From contig NZ_BMOU01000002.1 of NCBI RefSeq assembly GCF_014647235.1, positions 558,417 through 622,416 on the forward strand: a DNA stretch of 64,000 bases, read 5' to 3'. Under the pieces are notes generated by a model that saw nothing but the letters and a program-made list of their open reading frames with translations, had not been told where the DNA came from and ran no database searches. The stretch comes from Haloarcula pellucida (lineage in GTDB: Archaea; Halobacteriota; Halobacteria; Halobacteriales; Haloarculaceae). The first letter of the stretch is position 1; each line of letters starts with the position of its first letter. The position numbers were made by a program, and so were the translations under genes. This document shows, piece by piece, positions 29,698 to 38,758 of this stretch.

Positions 29698-29712
29698 TTT
29701 CGAATATCGTAA
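29698..29712. promoter_or_regulatory. Operator-like repeat upstream of carB matching the carA site
   Basis: 'tttcga' ata 'tcgtaa' differs from the carA site in two of 15 bases and keeps the inverted-repeat layout with one mismatch. It lies 64-78 bases before the carB ATG. A half site 'tcgtaa' at 29656-29661 overlaps the presumed TATA region of carB, mirroring the half site near the carA start. Confidence 0.55.
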
Positions 29713-29766
29713 TGCGACATCCTCACACGGGGGTGGTTCACACTCCTCCCCGGTTCAGTTGCCGCG

Positions 29767-29985
29767 TTAGTCGACCCGGTAGCGGTAGGGTTGGTCCTCG
29801 ATTACCTCGACGTCGCCGGTCTGTGCCCGGCGGCCCAGTACTGTCGCGACGCGGTGGGCGCTGCCGAAGTCTTCGTCGTGTTCCTCCAACAGGTCGAGAA
29901 TCTCGCGGGCCGTCAGCGGGCCGTCGGCGTCGGCGTCGTCGAGCACCGAGATGATGCGCTCGAACTCGCCGTGGCGGATGGCCAT
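29767..29985 (-). CDS. Small winged-helix-like haloarchaeal protein
   Basis: 72 residues from the ATG at 29985. The sequence 'GPLTAREILDLLEEHDEDF' followed by 'AHRVATVLGRRAQTGDVEVI' and the ending 'PYRYRVD' looks like a compact winged helix-turn-helix, with the last strands forming the wing. An upstream in-frame start would add nine hydrophobic residues without support. It has its own gap on both sides; no partner can be read from the context. Confidence 0.7.
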   Translation of the reverse strand: MAIRHGEFERIISVLDDADADGPLTAREILDLLEEHDEDFGSAHRVATVLGRRAQTGDVEVIEDQPYRYRVD

Positions 29986-30081
29986 ACGTACGTACAAAAC
30001 CCCAAACACCATATAACACCGTCAGACAGCCGTCAGACGGCTGTTTAGGGGAAACCGCGGGACGGCGGGGACCCGTCGCTG

Positions 30082-30846
30082 TCAGCCACTGTCATACGGT
30101 GTCGTCGTCGCCGTCCCACGTCGCGTCGCCTCGGGCCACCGCTCGCGAACCCACGACGGCCGTTCGACCGCCGTCTCCCCGACGTCTGCGTACCGGAATC
30201 GGTGGTAGGCGGTCGCGTTCCGCTCCGTGTTGCGATAGCTGACGACGAACGACCGGACGAACCCCGAGGGCGCGACGACGGCGCGGACGACGTACCGGTC
30301 GACCCGGTCGAAGCCATCCGGGGCCCGCCGGACGACGAGCTCGTAGCCGTCGGGGTGGGGCTCGATGGCAGCAGGCCCCGCCGGGAGGAAACTCCGCACG
30401 AGTCGGGCGGTGACGTGGCCGAACCGGTCGCGCGCCGGCGCTGACTGACCCCGGACGAACTTGACGCCGAGCGGGCGGCGGTATCGGTTGTAACGGGTGG
30501 CGCCGTCGACGAACATCCGGTCGCTGTACCCCCCGCCCATCTGCTCGCTGCGGTAGCGGTACCGGCGCTCGTCTTCGACCGCCAGCCGCGTGACGCCTTC
30601 GCGGGCACCCACCGTCCACCGGACGGTCAGCGTGTACGACCGATCGTACAGCGACCGACGATGTGCGCGCGCGAGGGCGTCGGGACTGGCGATGCCATCG
30701 GTCGTTAGGCCGGGCACGGCAGCCGGTCCCGTCGGTTGCTCTGGCACCGGTGCTGGTGTGACCGCCTCCGGGCCGTCAGTGGCAGTGAAGCCGCTACAGC
30801 CGGCCACGACGAACGCGGCGGCGACGACGATCGCACGCCAGCCCAT
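30082..30846 (-). CDS. Haloarchaeal lipoprotein (DUF7537-like)
   Basis: 254 residues. A short signal 'AIVVAAAFVVAGC' gives a lipobox with Cys17, followed by a Pro/Thr-rich linker and a soluble domain ('YTLTVRWTVGAREGVTRLAV', 'RRYRYRSEQMG', 'RYVVRAVVAPSGFVRSF') that resembles the LolA/outer-membrane-carrier-like beta sheets of a large haloarchaeal lipoprotein family. The protein is expected to be held outside the membrane by its lipid. The substrate is not known. Confidence 0.78.
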   Translation of the reverse strand: MGWRAIVVAAAFVVAGCSGFTATDGPEAVTPAPVPEQPTGPAAVPGLTTDGIASPDALARAHRRSLYDRSYTLTVRWTVGAREGVTRLAVEDERRYRYRSEQMGGGYSDRMFVDGATRYNRYRRPLGVKFVRGQSAPARDRFGHVTARLVRSFLPAGPAAIEPHPDGYELVVRRAPDGFDRVDRYVVRAVVAPSGFVRSFVVSYRNTERNATAYHRFRYADVGETAVERPSWVRERWPEATRRGTATTTPYDSG

Positions 30847-30883
30847 ACGGGAGAGTCGGTCTGCTCGCGGGAAACAGTAGCGC

Positions 30884-31420
30884 TCAGATAGCGGTGTCGT
30901 GTCGGTCGTCGAAGTTCCGCTGGGCGCGGTACTGGTCGACGAACGCCTCGACGTCGAACTCCAGCATCTGGGCCTCGAACTCCTCCATCACGGCGTCGTC
31001 CTCGGCGTGGCTGACGGCGTGTTCCATCAGTTCGACGAGCAACTCGACGACGATCTCGTGGAGCCGGCGGGAGTCGAAGTCGGTGACCCACGCCAGTGAG
31101 AACCCGACGGCGCCGTCCTCGGCGGCGTCGGCGACGGCGACTTTCTCGGGGAACTCCTCGATGACGACGCCCATGAGGTGGGCCGTCGTGAACTCGTCGT
31201 GGTCGTCGGCCGGTTCGATCGTCTCCGTGAGAACCTCTTCGAGAAATTCCGGGACGAAGCGGGCGAGCGGGTGCGCGTCCAGTACGACGGCGTGAGTCGC
31301 GCCACACGCGCAGTCGTACTCGCGAATCCCCATGTGCAGGTCGTCGTGGGTGTCGATGACCTCCCCACAGGCGAGTTCGAGTTCGGACTCGCGTCCGCCG
31401 GGCACACGCGGTTCTGCCAT
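30884..31420 (-). CDS. Conserved haloarchaeal protein with N-terminal cysteine motif (DUF5815-like)
   Basis: 178 residues, soluble and very acidic. Near the N-terminus Cys residues occur as 'ELACGEV' and 'YDCACGATH', which with a nearby His could bind zinc; the rest is helical with long acidic stretches ('EEFPEKVAVADAAEDG', 'VSHAEDDAVMEEFEAQ'). I recognise it only as a conserved halobacterial family of unknown role. It lies 37 bases upstream of the lipoprotein gene, same strand. Confidence 0.75.
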   Translation of the reverse strand: MAEPRVPGGRESELELACGEVIDTHDDLHMGIREYDCACGATHAVVLDAHPLARFVPEFLEEVLTETIEPADDHDEFTTAHLMGVVIEEFPEKVAVADAAEDGAVGFSLAWVTDFDSRRLHEIVVELLVELMEHAVSHAEDDAVMEEFEAQMLEFDVEAFVDQYRAQRNFDDRHDTAI

Positions 31421-31471
31421 TGCCAGCGATAGGACACTCGCGGGGTTAAAGCCCGCGATACGGCGGGCTGC

Positions 31472-32299
31472 TCAGAGTCCGGACGGATCCGCGCTCGACC
31501 GAACCTGTAGATACGCAGCGGTCACGGCGGCGATGCCCAGCGTCTGGAAGACGGCCCTGATGACCGTCGCGACGACGTTCAGGACGACCCGACCCGAAAT
31601 CCCGGCGACGCCCGGGGCGATGCCGAGGAACGTCAAAACCGTCGGGATAGCCGCGACGAGACCGAACAGGCCGAGTACCACCAGCAGGACGATGATGCTC
31701 GCGGGGTCGTCCATGAACCGGGCGAAACTGTTCTTCACCGTCGTCCCGTAGCCCCCGTCGTTCAGCGCTATCTCCTGCCGGAGGTAGACGAAGACGGTGA
31801 GCAAGACGAGCGAGCCGACCGAACCGACTAACGAGCCGACGCTCCCTACTAGCGGGCCGACTAACTGTCCAGCCAACGGCGCCACCGACCCGAAGACGAA
31901 CAGCAGGACGGCGATCCCACCGCCGAGGACCAGCACGTGGCTGACTCGCTCGGCCGGCGACTCGACGGCCGTCTCGCTCGGCCCGGCGAAGGTCCTGATC
32001 GCCCAGAACCGGACGAACTCGCCGACGAGGACGAGCAGTAGTGCGAGGGCGACGGCGACGCCGAGGCCCACGTCTATCGCCAGCGGATAGTTCCCCGTGA
32101 ACGAGGCCATCATCTGCTGCTGTTCGGGGGTGTACCCGCCGTTCTCGAACACGAATTGCATCATCTCTCTGGCGAAACTCTCATTGGCGACGAGGCTCAC
32201 CAGATTGAGAACGACTAACACGGCGACGACGAGCACACCGGATTCGCTCGTCAGGTCGTCGAATCCAGTTCGGAGGGCGGCACCGATGTCGAGGGACAT
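31472..32299 (-). CDS. Multi-spanning haloarchaeal membrane protein (DUF7847-like)
   Basis: 275 residues with about five or six hydrophobic segments, for example 'VLVVAVLVVLNLVSLV', 'GVAVALALLLVLVGEFV', 'GGGIAVLLFVFGSVAPLA', 'IIVLLVVLGLFGLVAAI'. The sequence 'EIALNDGGYGTTVKNSFARF' between helices is a recurrent feature of this family, which is distantly like DUF4013/glycerophosphoryl-diester-type membrane domains. No catalytic motif was recognised. It is a single gene with an AT-rich upstream stretch ('cggaacgtaaataaaaat' at about 32321-32338), fitting a leaderless start. Confidence 0.78.
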   Translation of the reverse strand: MSLDIGAALRTGFDDLTSESGVLVVAVLVVLNLVSLVANESFAREMMQFVFENGGYTPEQQQMMASFTGNYPLAIDVGLGVAVALALLLVLVGEFVRFWAIRTFAGPSETAVESPAERVSHVLVLGGGIAVLLFVFGSVAPLAGQLVGPLVGSVGSLVGSVGSLVLLTVFVYLRQEIALNDGGYGTTVKNSFARFMDDPASIIVLLVVLGLFGLVAAIPTVLTFLGIAPGVAGISGRVVLNVVATVIRAVFQTLGIAAVTAAYLQVRSSADPSGL

Positions 32300-32369
32300 T
32301 GTCGGTTCAGTTCGACTCTCGGAACGTAAATAAAAATACTGTCTTCGTCGAAGCGCCCGTGCCGCCGGT

Positions 32370-32786
32370 TCAGGGCCAGTCGTCGCGCTCGTCGTCCTCG
32401 TTGGTCGTCGCGGCGGGGGCTTCGGGTTCGCCGAGTTCCCAGTCGGCGGCCTCGGCGGCCTGTTCGACTGGCAGGAACTCCCACTCGGCCGTCTCGGCGA
32501 GTTCGGCGGCCGCTTCGTCGGTGCCGACGAAGACGTGGCGGTCGGTGTCGAACTGCTCTTTGACGTTGACGAGACTCTCCTCGCGGCCCCGCGGCCCGGA
32601 GAAGAAGTCCTGTCGGATGCGATGCTTTCGCGTGAAGTTGGTCACGACGTACGTGGGTTGATCAGAGATGACGCCGACGTACTCGGACCACTGGCGGGCG
32701 TCGTTGAAGACGCTATCCGGGTACGCCAGTTCTTTCAGGGCGTCTAGGTCGAACGCGAGGGTCATGTCGCCGCTGCCGCCGTCCAT
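32370..32786 (-). CDS. Conserved haloarchaeal cytosolic protein (DUF7124-like)
   Basis: 138 residues starting at 32786, or 131 if the second in-frame ATG at 32765 (MTLAFDLD) is used; the latter matches what I recall of the family start. Conserved-looking core 'DARQWSEYVGVISDQPTYVV' and 'FTRKHRIRQDFFSGPRG', then a low-complexity acidic tail. No known fold was assigned. It stands alone between a membrane protein and an oxidoreductase gene on the same strand. Confidence 0.7.
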   Translation of the reverse strand: MDGGSGDMTLAFDLDALKELAYPDSVFNDARQWSEYVGVISDQPTYVVTNFTRKHRIRQDFFSGPRGREESLVNVKEQFDTDRHVFVGTDEAAAELAETAEWEFLPVEQAAEAADWELGEPEAPAATTNEDDERDDWP

Positions 32787-32934
32787 ACGCCGTACTCCGC
32801 CGTGCGCGGAAAAAAGGGCGTCGTTCTCGTGTCCCGCCGACGTCCGCCCGGACCGGCAGACGATAGGCCGGTGTCGGGGGAGCGACGACCGGATACGCGG
32901 AGTCGGTATCGCGGAAACCGGAGTCGAAGCCGCG

Positions 32935-34185
32935 TTACTCTGCGGGCGCGGCGGTCTGGGCTTTCACTTCTTCGAGGTCGACGTCCTTCTCTAGCAGCAG
33001 TTCCTTCTTGTCTGCGACCTGTCGCTCCTCGCGGATGAGCTTCTTGAACTTCGACTGCTGGGAGAGGTCCCCGATGAGCACGCCGCCGACCAACTGCCCG
33101 TCCTCGAAGGCCAGTCGGCGCCACTCGCTGTCGGAGTACTTCCGTTCGGCCTCGTCGTCGCCGCGGGCCGGGTGACCGAAGGAGAGGAACGGGAAGTCGA
33201 AGTGGGTGATGGAGTACGAGGAGACCCAGCGGAAGGCGTCGGCCTCGTCGTCGGCGACCATGTTCGTGCCGGCGACCGAGCCCTGCTCTTTCGCGGAGCC
33301 CCACGCGCCGTTCTGGGCCTGCGCGTCGAGGATGGTGTCGTAGAACTGGGTGATGTCACCCGCGGCGTAGACGTCCTCGACGTTGGTCTGCATGTACTCG
33401 TCGACGACGATACCGTCGTCGAGTTCGACGCCGGAACCGCCGAGGAACTCCGTGTTGAAGTCCAGTCCGATGGCGACGCCGGCCCACTCGCCCTCGTACT
33501 CCTCGCCGTTCGGGTCGACGGCACCGGTGACGTGGCCGTCGTCGTCGACGGTGAAGTGGTCGACGCCGGAGTCGAAGACGGGTTCGACGCCGTTCTCTCG
33601 CAGGGCCTCGTGGATAATCTCCGCGCCGTCCTCCGAGAGCGCGTAGCGCCACCAGCGGTTGCCCCGCATGAGGTACTTCGCGTCGATGCCCTGTGCGGCA
33701 CAGACGGCGGCGAGGTCGATGCCGAGCAGGCCGGCGCCGACGATGATGCCCTGATCGGCCTCTTCGGCGTGTTCGGCGATGCCGCGGGCGTCCTGGAACG
33801 TCCAGAAGTGGTGGATGCCGTCGGCGTCGCTGTTCTCGACGGGGACCTGTGCGGGGGTGCCGCCCGTGGCCACGAGGAGCTTGTCGTACTCGTAGGTCGT
33901 CCCGCTGTGGGTGTTGACCTCGTGGGCGTCGGGGTCGATGTCGGTCACGTGGGTGTTTAGCTGGAGGTCGATGTCCCGCTCGTCGTACCACTCGGGCTCG
34001 TGGATGGAGATGGGCGCCTCGGGGAGTTTCCCCTTCGCGAACTCCTTGATGAGGATGCGGTTGTACAGGGCTTCGCCCTCGTCGGTGATGACGGTGACGT
34101 CTGCGTCTGGGTCTTCCTCGCGGATCGTCTCGGCCGCGGACGCTCCCGCGATACCGTCTCCGATTATCACGTGCGACGTGCTCAT
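32935..34185 (-). CDS. NAD(P)/FAD-dependent oxidoreductase (rubredoxin/nitrite reductase-like)
   Basis: 416 residues. FAD-binding 'HVIIGDGIAGASAAETIREE', an NAD(P)-binding glycine loop 'GIIVGAGLLGIDLAAVCAAQ' near residue 150 and the second FAD motif 'VYAAGDITQFYD' near 270 define the class of rubredoxin, ferredoxin and nitrite reductase flavoproteins. There is no cysteine redox pair, so electrons are passed to a protein partner rather than a disulfide. No ferredoxin or nitrite reductase gene is adjacent, so the acceptor is unknown. The C-terminal domain 'FEDGQLVGGVLIGDLSQQ' is typical. Confidence 0.83.
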   Translation of the reverse strand: MSTSHVIIGDGIAGASAAETIREEDPDADVTVITDEGEALYNRILIKEFAKGKLPEAPISIHEPEWYDERDIDLQLNTHVTDIDPDAHEVNTHSGTTYEYDKLLVATGGTPAQVPVENSDADGIHHFWTFQDARGIAEHAEEADQGIIVGAGLLGIDLAAVCAAQGIDAKYLMRGNRWWRYALSEDGAEIIHEALRENGVEPVFDSGVDHFTVDDDGHVTGAVDPNGEEYEGEWAGVAIGLDFNTEFLGGSGVELDDGIVVDEYMQTNVEDVYAAGDITQFYDTILDAQAQNGAWGSAKEQGSVAGTNMVADDEADAFRWVSSYSITHFDFPFLSFGHPARGDDEAERKYSDSEWRRLAFEDGQLVGGVLIGDLSQQSKFKKLIREERQVADKKELLLEKDVDLEEVKAQTAAPAE

Positions 34186-34314
34186 GTTCGGTGGGTAGGA
34201 AATCGGGCTTAATGTGGATTGCTATCTCCGTATCGACCGTGATACCTCGCCCGAACTGGCCGAAATCCGGGGGTAGTCGGGGCATTGAAGGCGTTCGCGC
34301 CCCAAGCACGGGTG

Positions 34315-34905
34315 ATGAAACTCCGTCAGAACGTCAAACACTTCGCGGCCAAACAGGCGCTGACGCTCCCAGTGGTCGGTGACAAAGTCAACGACCGGTT
34401 GGTCGACCTCCACACGAACGTGTTCGCCGAGAAGGCCGACCCGGCCCGGGCCGACGAACGCCGGCCCCACTTAGACGACTTCTTCGACGCGACGATGAAC
34501 ACCTACGTCGCGGCCCTGGAGGCGGGCTATCCGGAGGCCGAGGCCCGCGAGATAACCCACGTTCAGGCCAACTTCGATTTCTACAACCACGGCTGGACGG
34601 AGATGATGGAGTTCCCCAGCGACGAACTCGAAGTGCACTACGAGCGATACGACGAGTTCTTCGAACGCTACGACATCACCATCGACGACCCACTCGGGAA
34701 GTTCAGACCGGCCGACGGCATCACGGAGGCCCCCTCGACGCCCGAGAAACTCGAGGACCCGGACCACCCACACGCTGTGGGCGGGTTCGCCGACGACGTC
34801 TACGTCGAGACGGCCGACGGGGAGGTGGTCGTCGGCGGGCAGGACGAACCCGAAGAGGTCGACCCCGCCGAGGCCCCCGGCGTGGACGACGAGACCGCGG
34901 ACTGA
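34315..34905 (+). CDS. Conserved haloarchaeal protein (DUF6149-like)
   Basis: 196 residues from MKLRQNVK at 34315, the family start as I recall it; an upstream in-frame ATG at 34285 is less likely. The protein is soluble with a helical core: 'HLDDFFDATMNTYVAALEAG', 'EITHVQANFDFYNHGWTEMM' with several His/Asp/Asn/Glu residues that could bind a metal, and 'YDEFFERYDITIDDPLGKF'. The C-terminal 40 residues are acidic and low in complexity. Divergent from the oxidoreductase gene. Function unknown. Confidence 0.75.
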   Translation: MKLRQNVKHFAAKQALTLPVVGDKVNDRLVDLHTNVFAEKADPARADERRPHLDDFFDATMNTYVAALEAGYPEAEAREITHVQANFDFYNHGWTEMMEFPSDELEVHYERYDEFFERYDITIDDPLGKFRPADGITEAPSTPEKLEDPDHPHAVGGFADDVYVETADGEVVVGGQDEPEEVDPAEAPGVDDETAD

Positions 34906-35032
34906 GGCCCCTCGCGTCGGTCGGTCAACTTCTGTCGCAGATCGAACGCCGCCAGCACCGCGACCAGCGCCCCGTCGTGGTACCCCGCGACGGCGAACAC
35001 GTGGCTGCCCGGACGGACAAGAAGTGGGGGCC

Positions 35033-36382
35033 TCAGTCGGTGGTCGGCGTCGCGCGGTCGGTCGCGGCGTCCGCGCGGCCGTCGATGCGGTCGGCACACT
35101 CGTAGCCCGCGACGACGCCGCCGTTGAGCGAGCGCTCCGGGTACTGCGCCTTCGAGGCCATCCCGGCGTAGTAGACGCCCTCGGCCACCGCGTCGCCGAG
35201 GTCGTAGGGGACGACCATGTCGACGTAGCCGCGCTCGTAGATTGGCGCAGTGCGGGGGTTCCGAGCGGTACGGACCCAGTTGACCGACTCGCGGTCGAAC
35301 TCGGGGAAGAGGTTCTCGATGCCCGAGAGCCACGTCTCACGGACCTCGTCGTCGTCCTGTTGCCAGACGTCCTCCTCGGGGGACTGGATGTAGCGGGCGA
35401 CGTACAGCAGGTGTTCGCCGCCGTAGCGCTCGGCCGGGACGAAGTTGGTGTGCTCGATGAGCGCGCCGAAGGGGGCCTCGTCGGCGATGTTGAGCCAGTA
35501 GGTGTCCATCAGGGACTCGTCCATGCTGACGACCGAACACACCGTCCCTTGGAAGTCGATGTCACAGGGGTAGCCGGTGAGGTCTTCGAGGACGTTCGGC
35601 ATCGTCGCGACGACGACGCTGTCCACGTCGTGGGTCGTCGTCTCGCCGTCGCGCTCGGCGGTCAGTCCGGTTACCGCCCCGTCGGCGGTGTCGATGTCCG
35701 TCACGCGCGTACCCGTCTCGATGTTCTCGCGGCCGACGGCCTCGACGAGGGCGTCCAGCAGACGACCGAACCCGCCGTCGAGATAGCCCAGCACCTCGCC
35801 TTTCAAGATATCTCGCTCCCCGCGGAACTTGATGCGACCCAGTAGCCACGCCGCGCTCACGTCGTCTTTCCGGTCGCCGAACTTCGCGTCAAGCAGCGGT
35901 TCGAAGAACGTCTCGTAGACGTTCTGCGTGGTGTGTTCCCGGGCGAACTGCTCGACGGGGACGTCCTCGAAGTCCTCTAGCCGCTCGTAGGTGTCGAAGG
36001 AGGGGACGCCGCCGCGCACGTCGATATCGAGCGTGAGCATCCCCAGACGGAACTTATCGTAGAGGCTCCAGTGGGGGAAGGAGAGAATCTCCCACGGCTT
36101 GTCCATCGGGTGGACGACGCCGTCGACGTAGTAGGCGTTCTTGCCGATGCGCCACTCGACGTCCTCGCCCAGCCCCAGTTCCTCGGCGAGTTCGACGATG
36201 GTCTCCTCGGACTTCGAGAGGTGGTGATAGAACTTTTCGATGGGGTCTCCCGCCGTCTCGTACACCGCCGCCAGACCGCCGAGGTCGTCGCTCGCCTCGA
36301 ACACGCGGACCTCGTGGCCGCGTTGCTGGAGGCGGTACGCCGCAGAGAGTCCCGCGATGCCGCCGCCGACGACGCCGATCAT
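35033..36382 (-). CDS. FAD-dependent amine-oxidase/protoporphyrinogen-oxidase-like oxidoreductase
   Basis: 449 residues. The N-terminal 'GVVGGGIAGLSAAYRLQQRG' and 'FEASDDLGGLAAVYET' are the FAD signature of the amine oxidase/PpoX/phytoene-desaturase clan; the C-terminal 'APIYERGYVDMVVPYDLGDA' then 'GVYYAGMASKAQYPERSLNG' carries the second FAD motif. Similar archaeal proteins are often described as HemG/HemY-like or UDP-galactopyranose-mutase-like; the actual substrate cannot be fixed here. The 127 bases after its stop (34906-35032) contain no complete gene, only a short open stretch on the minus strand ('HVFAVAGYHDGALVAVLAAF') that could be a relic. Confidence 0.8.
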   Translation of the reverse strand: MIGVVGGGIAGLSAAYRLQQRGHEVRVFEASDDLGGLAAVYETAGDPIEKFYHHLSKSEETIVELAEELGLGEDVEWRIGKNAYYVDGVVHPMDKPWEILSFPHWSLYDKFRLGMLTLDIDVRGGVPSFDTYERLEDFEDVPVEQFAREHTTQNVYETFFEPLLDAKFGDRKDDVSAAWLLGRIKFRGERDILKGEVLGYLDGGFGRLLDALVEAVGRENIETGTRVTDIDTADGAVTGLTAERDGETTTHDVDSVVVATMPNVLEDLTGYPCDIDFQGTVCSVVSMDESLMDTYWLNIADEAPFGALIEHTNFVPAERYGGEHLLYVARYIQSPEEDVWQQDDDEVRETWLSGIENLFPEFDRESVNWVRTARNPRTAPIYERGYVDMVVPYDLGDAVAEGVYYAGMASKAQYPERSLNGGVVAGYECADRIDGRADAATDRATPTTD

Positions 36383-36393
36383 ACGCGAGAGTA

Positions 36394-38628
36394 TCAGTCG
36401 TCGTGGGATTTACTTTGTGCTTCGGCGACCGGGCCGTTCGTGGTCTCCGTATCGGCCCGCGGCGACTCCGTTTCGGCTCGCTCGCTCGTCCGCTGGAACT
36501 CGAGGATAGCGACGGTCCCGGTCGGGTCGTTGTCCTCGAACCAGACTTTCCCCCCGTAGAGGCCCATCATCACGGAGACGAAGTAGAGACCGAACCCGCC
36601 GCCCGTCTGGTTCGGAGTGAGCGTGCGCTCGAACATCGTCGCCTTCAGGTCGTCGGAGATGCCCGGCCCGTCGTCGGCGATACGGAGCTGGACCCAGTCG
36701 CCCGCCTTCTGTGTCGTGATGGTGACGTGCGGGACGCCTTCGTTGTGTTCGACGGCGTTCTCGACGACACTCAACAGTACCTCTTCGGCGAGTTCGTTCG
36801 CCAGCACTCGCTCGTCGTTGACGTCGACGCCGATCGTCGCGGCTGGCCACTCGTTGCTGACTGTCTGTGCCACGCGCCGGAGTATCTCCCCCAGTTCGAT
36901 CACTTCCAGTCGCTCGCTCTCGCTCGCGGTCACCGTCTCGTTGATGTCTCGAATCGTCTCGCTGGTCGCTGCGAGTTTCTCACACCACGCCGTGATGCTG
37001 TCGAGGTGTCGCTGCTGGTCCGCGGGGACGTGGTCGTGGAGGTGTTCCGAGCGGCCACGGATTACCAGCAGCCCGTTTCGCAGCGAGTGTCTGAGAACGC
37101 CGTTGAAGAACTCTATCTGTTCTGTTCGTCGCTGGACGGCGGTGCGACTCTCGCGGAGTTCCCGCTCCCGGGCGACCTGATCGAGTGCGACCTGTGTCGT
37201 CCGAGCGAGTATCTCGGCGTACTGCTTGTCCTCCGGCGCGTACGTCTGCTCCTCGGAGCCGATGGCGACGACACCGTGATCGCCGATCGGGACCATGAGC
37301 GCCGTCTTCAGTTTGCCGACTCCACTGCCCTCGAAGGAGACGATTCGGCGCTCACCAGTCTCGTAGGTCTGCCAGAGGTTGTCGTCGGGCATCTCTTCGG
37401 GGTCGACGTACAGCAACTCCTCGTCGACGTAGTCTTCCACCTGATCGCTGACGGCGGTCGGTTCGAGGTGGCCCTCGTCGTTACAGAGGAAGACACCGGC
37501 GGCGTTCTGATCGAGGACGCGCGTCGCGAATTCGACGGTCAGACGAGCGACGGTCTCGGGCTGGTTGGCCTCGATGAAGTGTCTCGTCGCCGTCTGGAGC
37601 GCTTCGAGTCGGTCTTGCCGGCGTTGCTGTCCCGTCACGTCACGCAACAGGACGAGCCGTCCCCGGACCGTCCCGCGCTGGTCAGTGATGGTGCGCGTCT
37701 GTGGGTCGAAATAGGCGGTACGCTGCCCAACCGTGAGGACGCCGCCCTGATTGATTTTCTCGAGGAGCCCCGGTGCGACGTCGTCCACGTCGGCCCCCTC
37801 GATGTCCTCGCCGTCGGCTATCACCGTTGCGGCGGCCGGGTTGTAGTCGATAATCGTCTCGTGGCGGTCCAAGACGAGGACGGGGTCGGGAAGTTCGTCG
37901 ACCACCAGGTCGCCGGCGAGGGGTGCGACGGAGAGGAAGTCATAGCGAAACAGGGCGATGCCGACGAGGAAGCCGTTGAACGCGAAGGTGAGCGGTGCGA
38001 CGTTGAGCCCCGGATGTGGCGTCACCCCGAAGACGAACAGGATGTGGACTCCGGCGGTGACCAGACCGGCGACGAGGACTACGAACGTCTGTTTGCGGTG
38101 AAGGTTTCGCGTCCGGAGGAGGAACTCCCCGAGGAGTCCGTACCCCACGGCGATGAGCGAGAGAGAGACGGCGGTCTGTGCAGTGTACACCGGCCCGGTC
38201 TGGCCGACGAAGAACGTCTGTCCGTCGACGGTCGAGAGCGTCACGTCGGCGACGACGAGGCCGTGAAGCGGGTTCGTCAGCGCCAGCACGGCGTACGTAG
38301 ACGGGACGAGCAATATCGCCCCCATCCAGGCAGGTGTGAGCCACGTCCGCCGACCCGTATATACCAGCGCGAACACGACCCAGAGACCGACTATCAGGCC
38401 GGAGGCGGCTCGTATCGCGAGAAACAGGGCCATCGCGACGGCCGAGTCGGTCGTGACGACCCACGCCGCACCGAGGAAACACCAGCCAGCGGCGGCGGCC
38501 ATCAACCACCCGAACGGGACGGCCCCGGCGACCGAGCGATTGCGCCAGGCGGCACCGGCGAGCCCTGCACTGATGACTCCCCCGACTACGCTCCCCACCG
38601 CCACGGCGATTCCGACCTCGACTGCCAT
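36394..38628 (-). CDS. Membrane sensor histidine kinase: 7TM N-terminus, PAS, GAF, HATPase_c
   Basis: 744 residues. Seven or so hydrophobic segments fill the first 225 residues (HisKA_7TM-type sensor), then PAS (about 235-345, 'DPVLVLDRHETIIDYNPAAA'), GAF (about 360-500), a dimerisation helix with the phosphorylated His in 'FNGVLRHSLRNGLLVIRG', and the ATPase with 'VVENAVEHN', 'ADDGPGISD' and 'GGGFGLYFVSVMMGLYGG'. The layout is that of haloarchaeal membrane sensors that signal to unlinked response regulators. It is 11 bases upstream of the FAD oxidoreductase gene on the same strand. Confidence 0.88.
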   Translation of the reverse strand: MAVEVGIAVAVGSVVGGVISAGLAGAAWRNRSVAGAVPFGWLMAAAAGWCFLGAAWVVTTDSAVAMALFLAIRAASGLIVGLWVVFALVYTGRRTWLTPAWMGAILLVPSTYAVLALTNPLHGLVVADVTLSTVDGQTFFVGQTGPVYTAQTAVSLSLIAVGYGLLGEFLLRTRNLHRKQTFVVLVAGLVTAGVHILFVFGVTPHPGLNVAPLTFAFNGFLVGIALFRYDFLSVAPLAGDLVVDELPDPVLVLDRHETIIDYNPAAATVIADGEDIEGADVDDVAPGLLEKINQGGVLTVGQRTAYFDPQTRTITDQRGTVRGRLVLLRDVTGQQRRQDRLEALQTATRHFIEANQPETVARLTVEFATRVLDQNAAGVFLCNDEGHLEPTAVSDQVEDYVDEELLYVDPEEMPDDNLWQTYETGERRIVSFEGSGVGKLKTALMVPIGDHGVVAIGSEEQTYAPEDKQYAEILARTTQVALDQVARERELRESRTAVQRRTEQIEFFNGVLRHSLRNGLLVIRGRSEHLHDHVPADQQRHLDSITAWCEKLAATSETIRDINETVTASESERLEVIELGEILRRVAQTVSNEWPAATIGVDVNDERVLANELAEEVLLSVVENAVEHNEGVPHVTITTQKAGDWVQLRIADDGPGISDDLKATMFERTLTPNQTGGGFGLYFVSVMMGLYGGKVWFEDNDPTGTVAILEFQRTSERAETESPRADTETTNGPVAEAQSKSHDD

Positions 38629-38758
38629 CCCCTATCTACCGGTACCACCGCATTCCGGGATTTATTGTTTTGGGCCGCGTTCTCAATCGTGAGAGTCGAA
38701 CGACGGGTCGCTGTGGCGGTCCGCTACCTTTTTGACCACACTGGAAAAATTCGCAGGC

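Noticed and set aside
34906-35032. Short minus-strand open stretch containing 'GYHDGALVAVLAAFDLRQKL'
   Set aside because: Too short and without a start; could be a relic but equally a chance frame.
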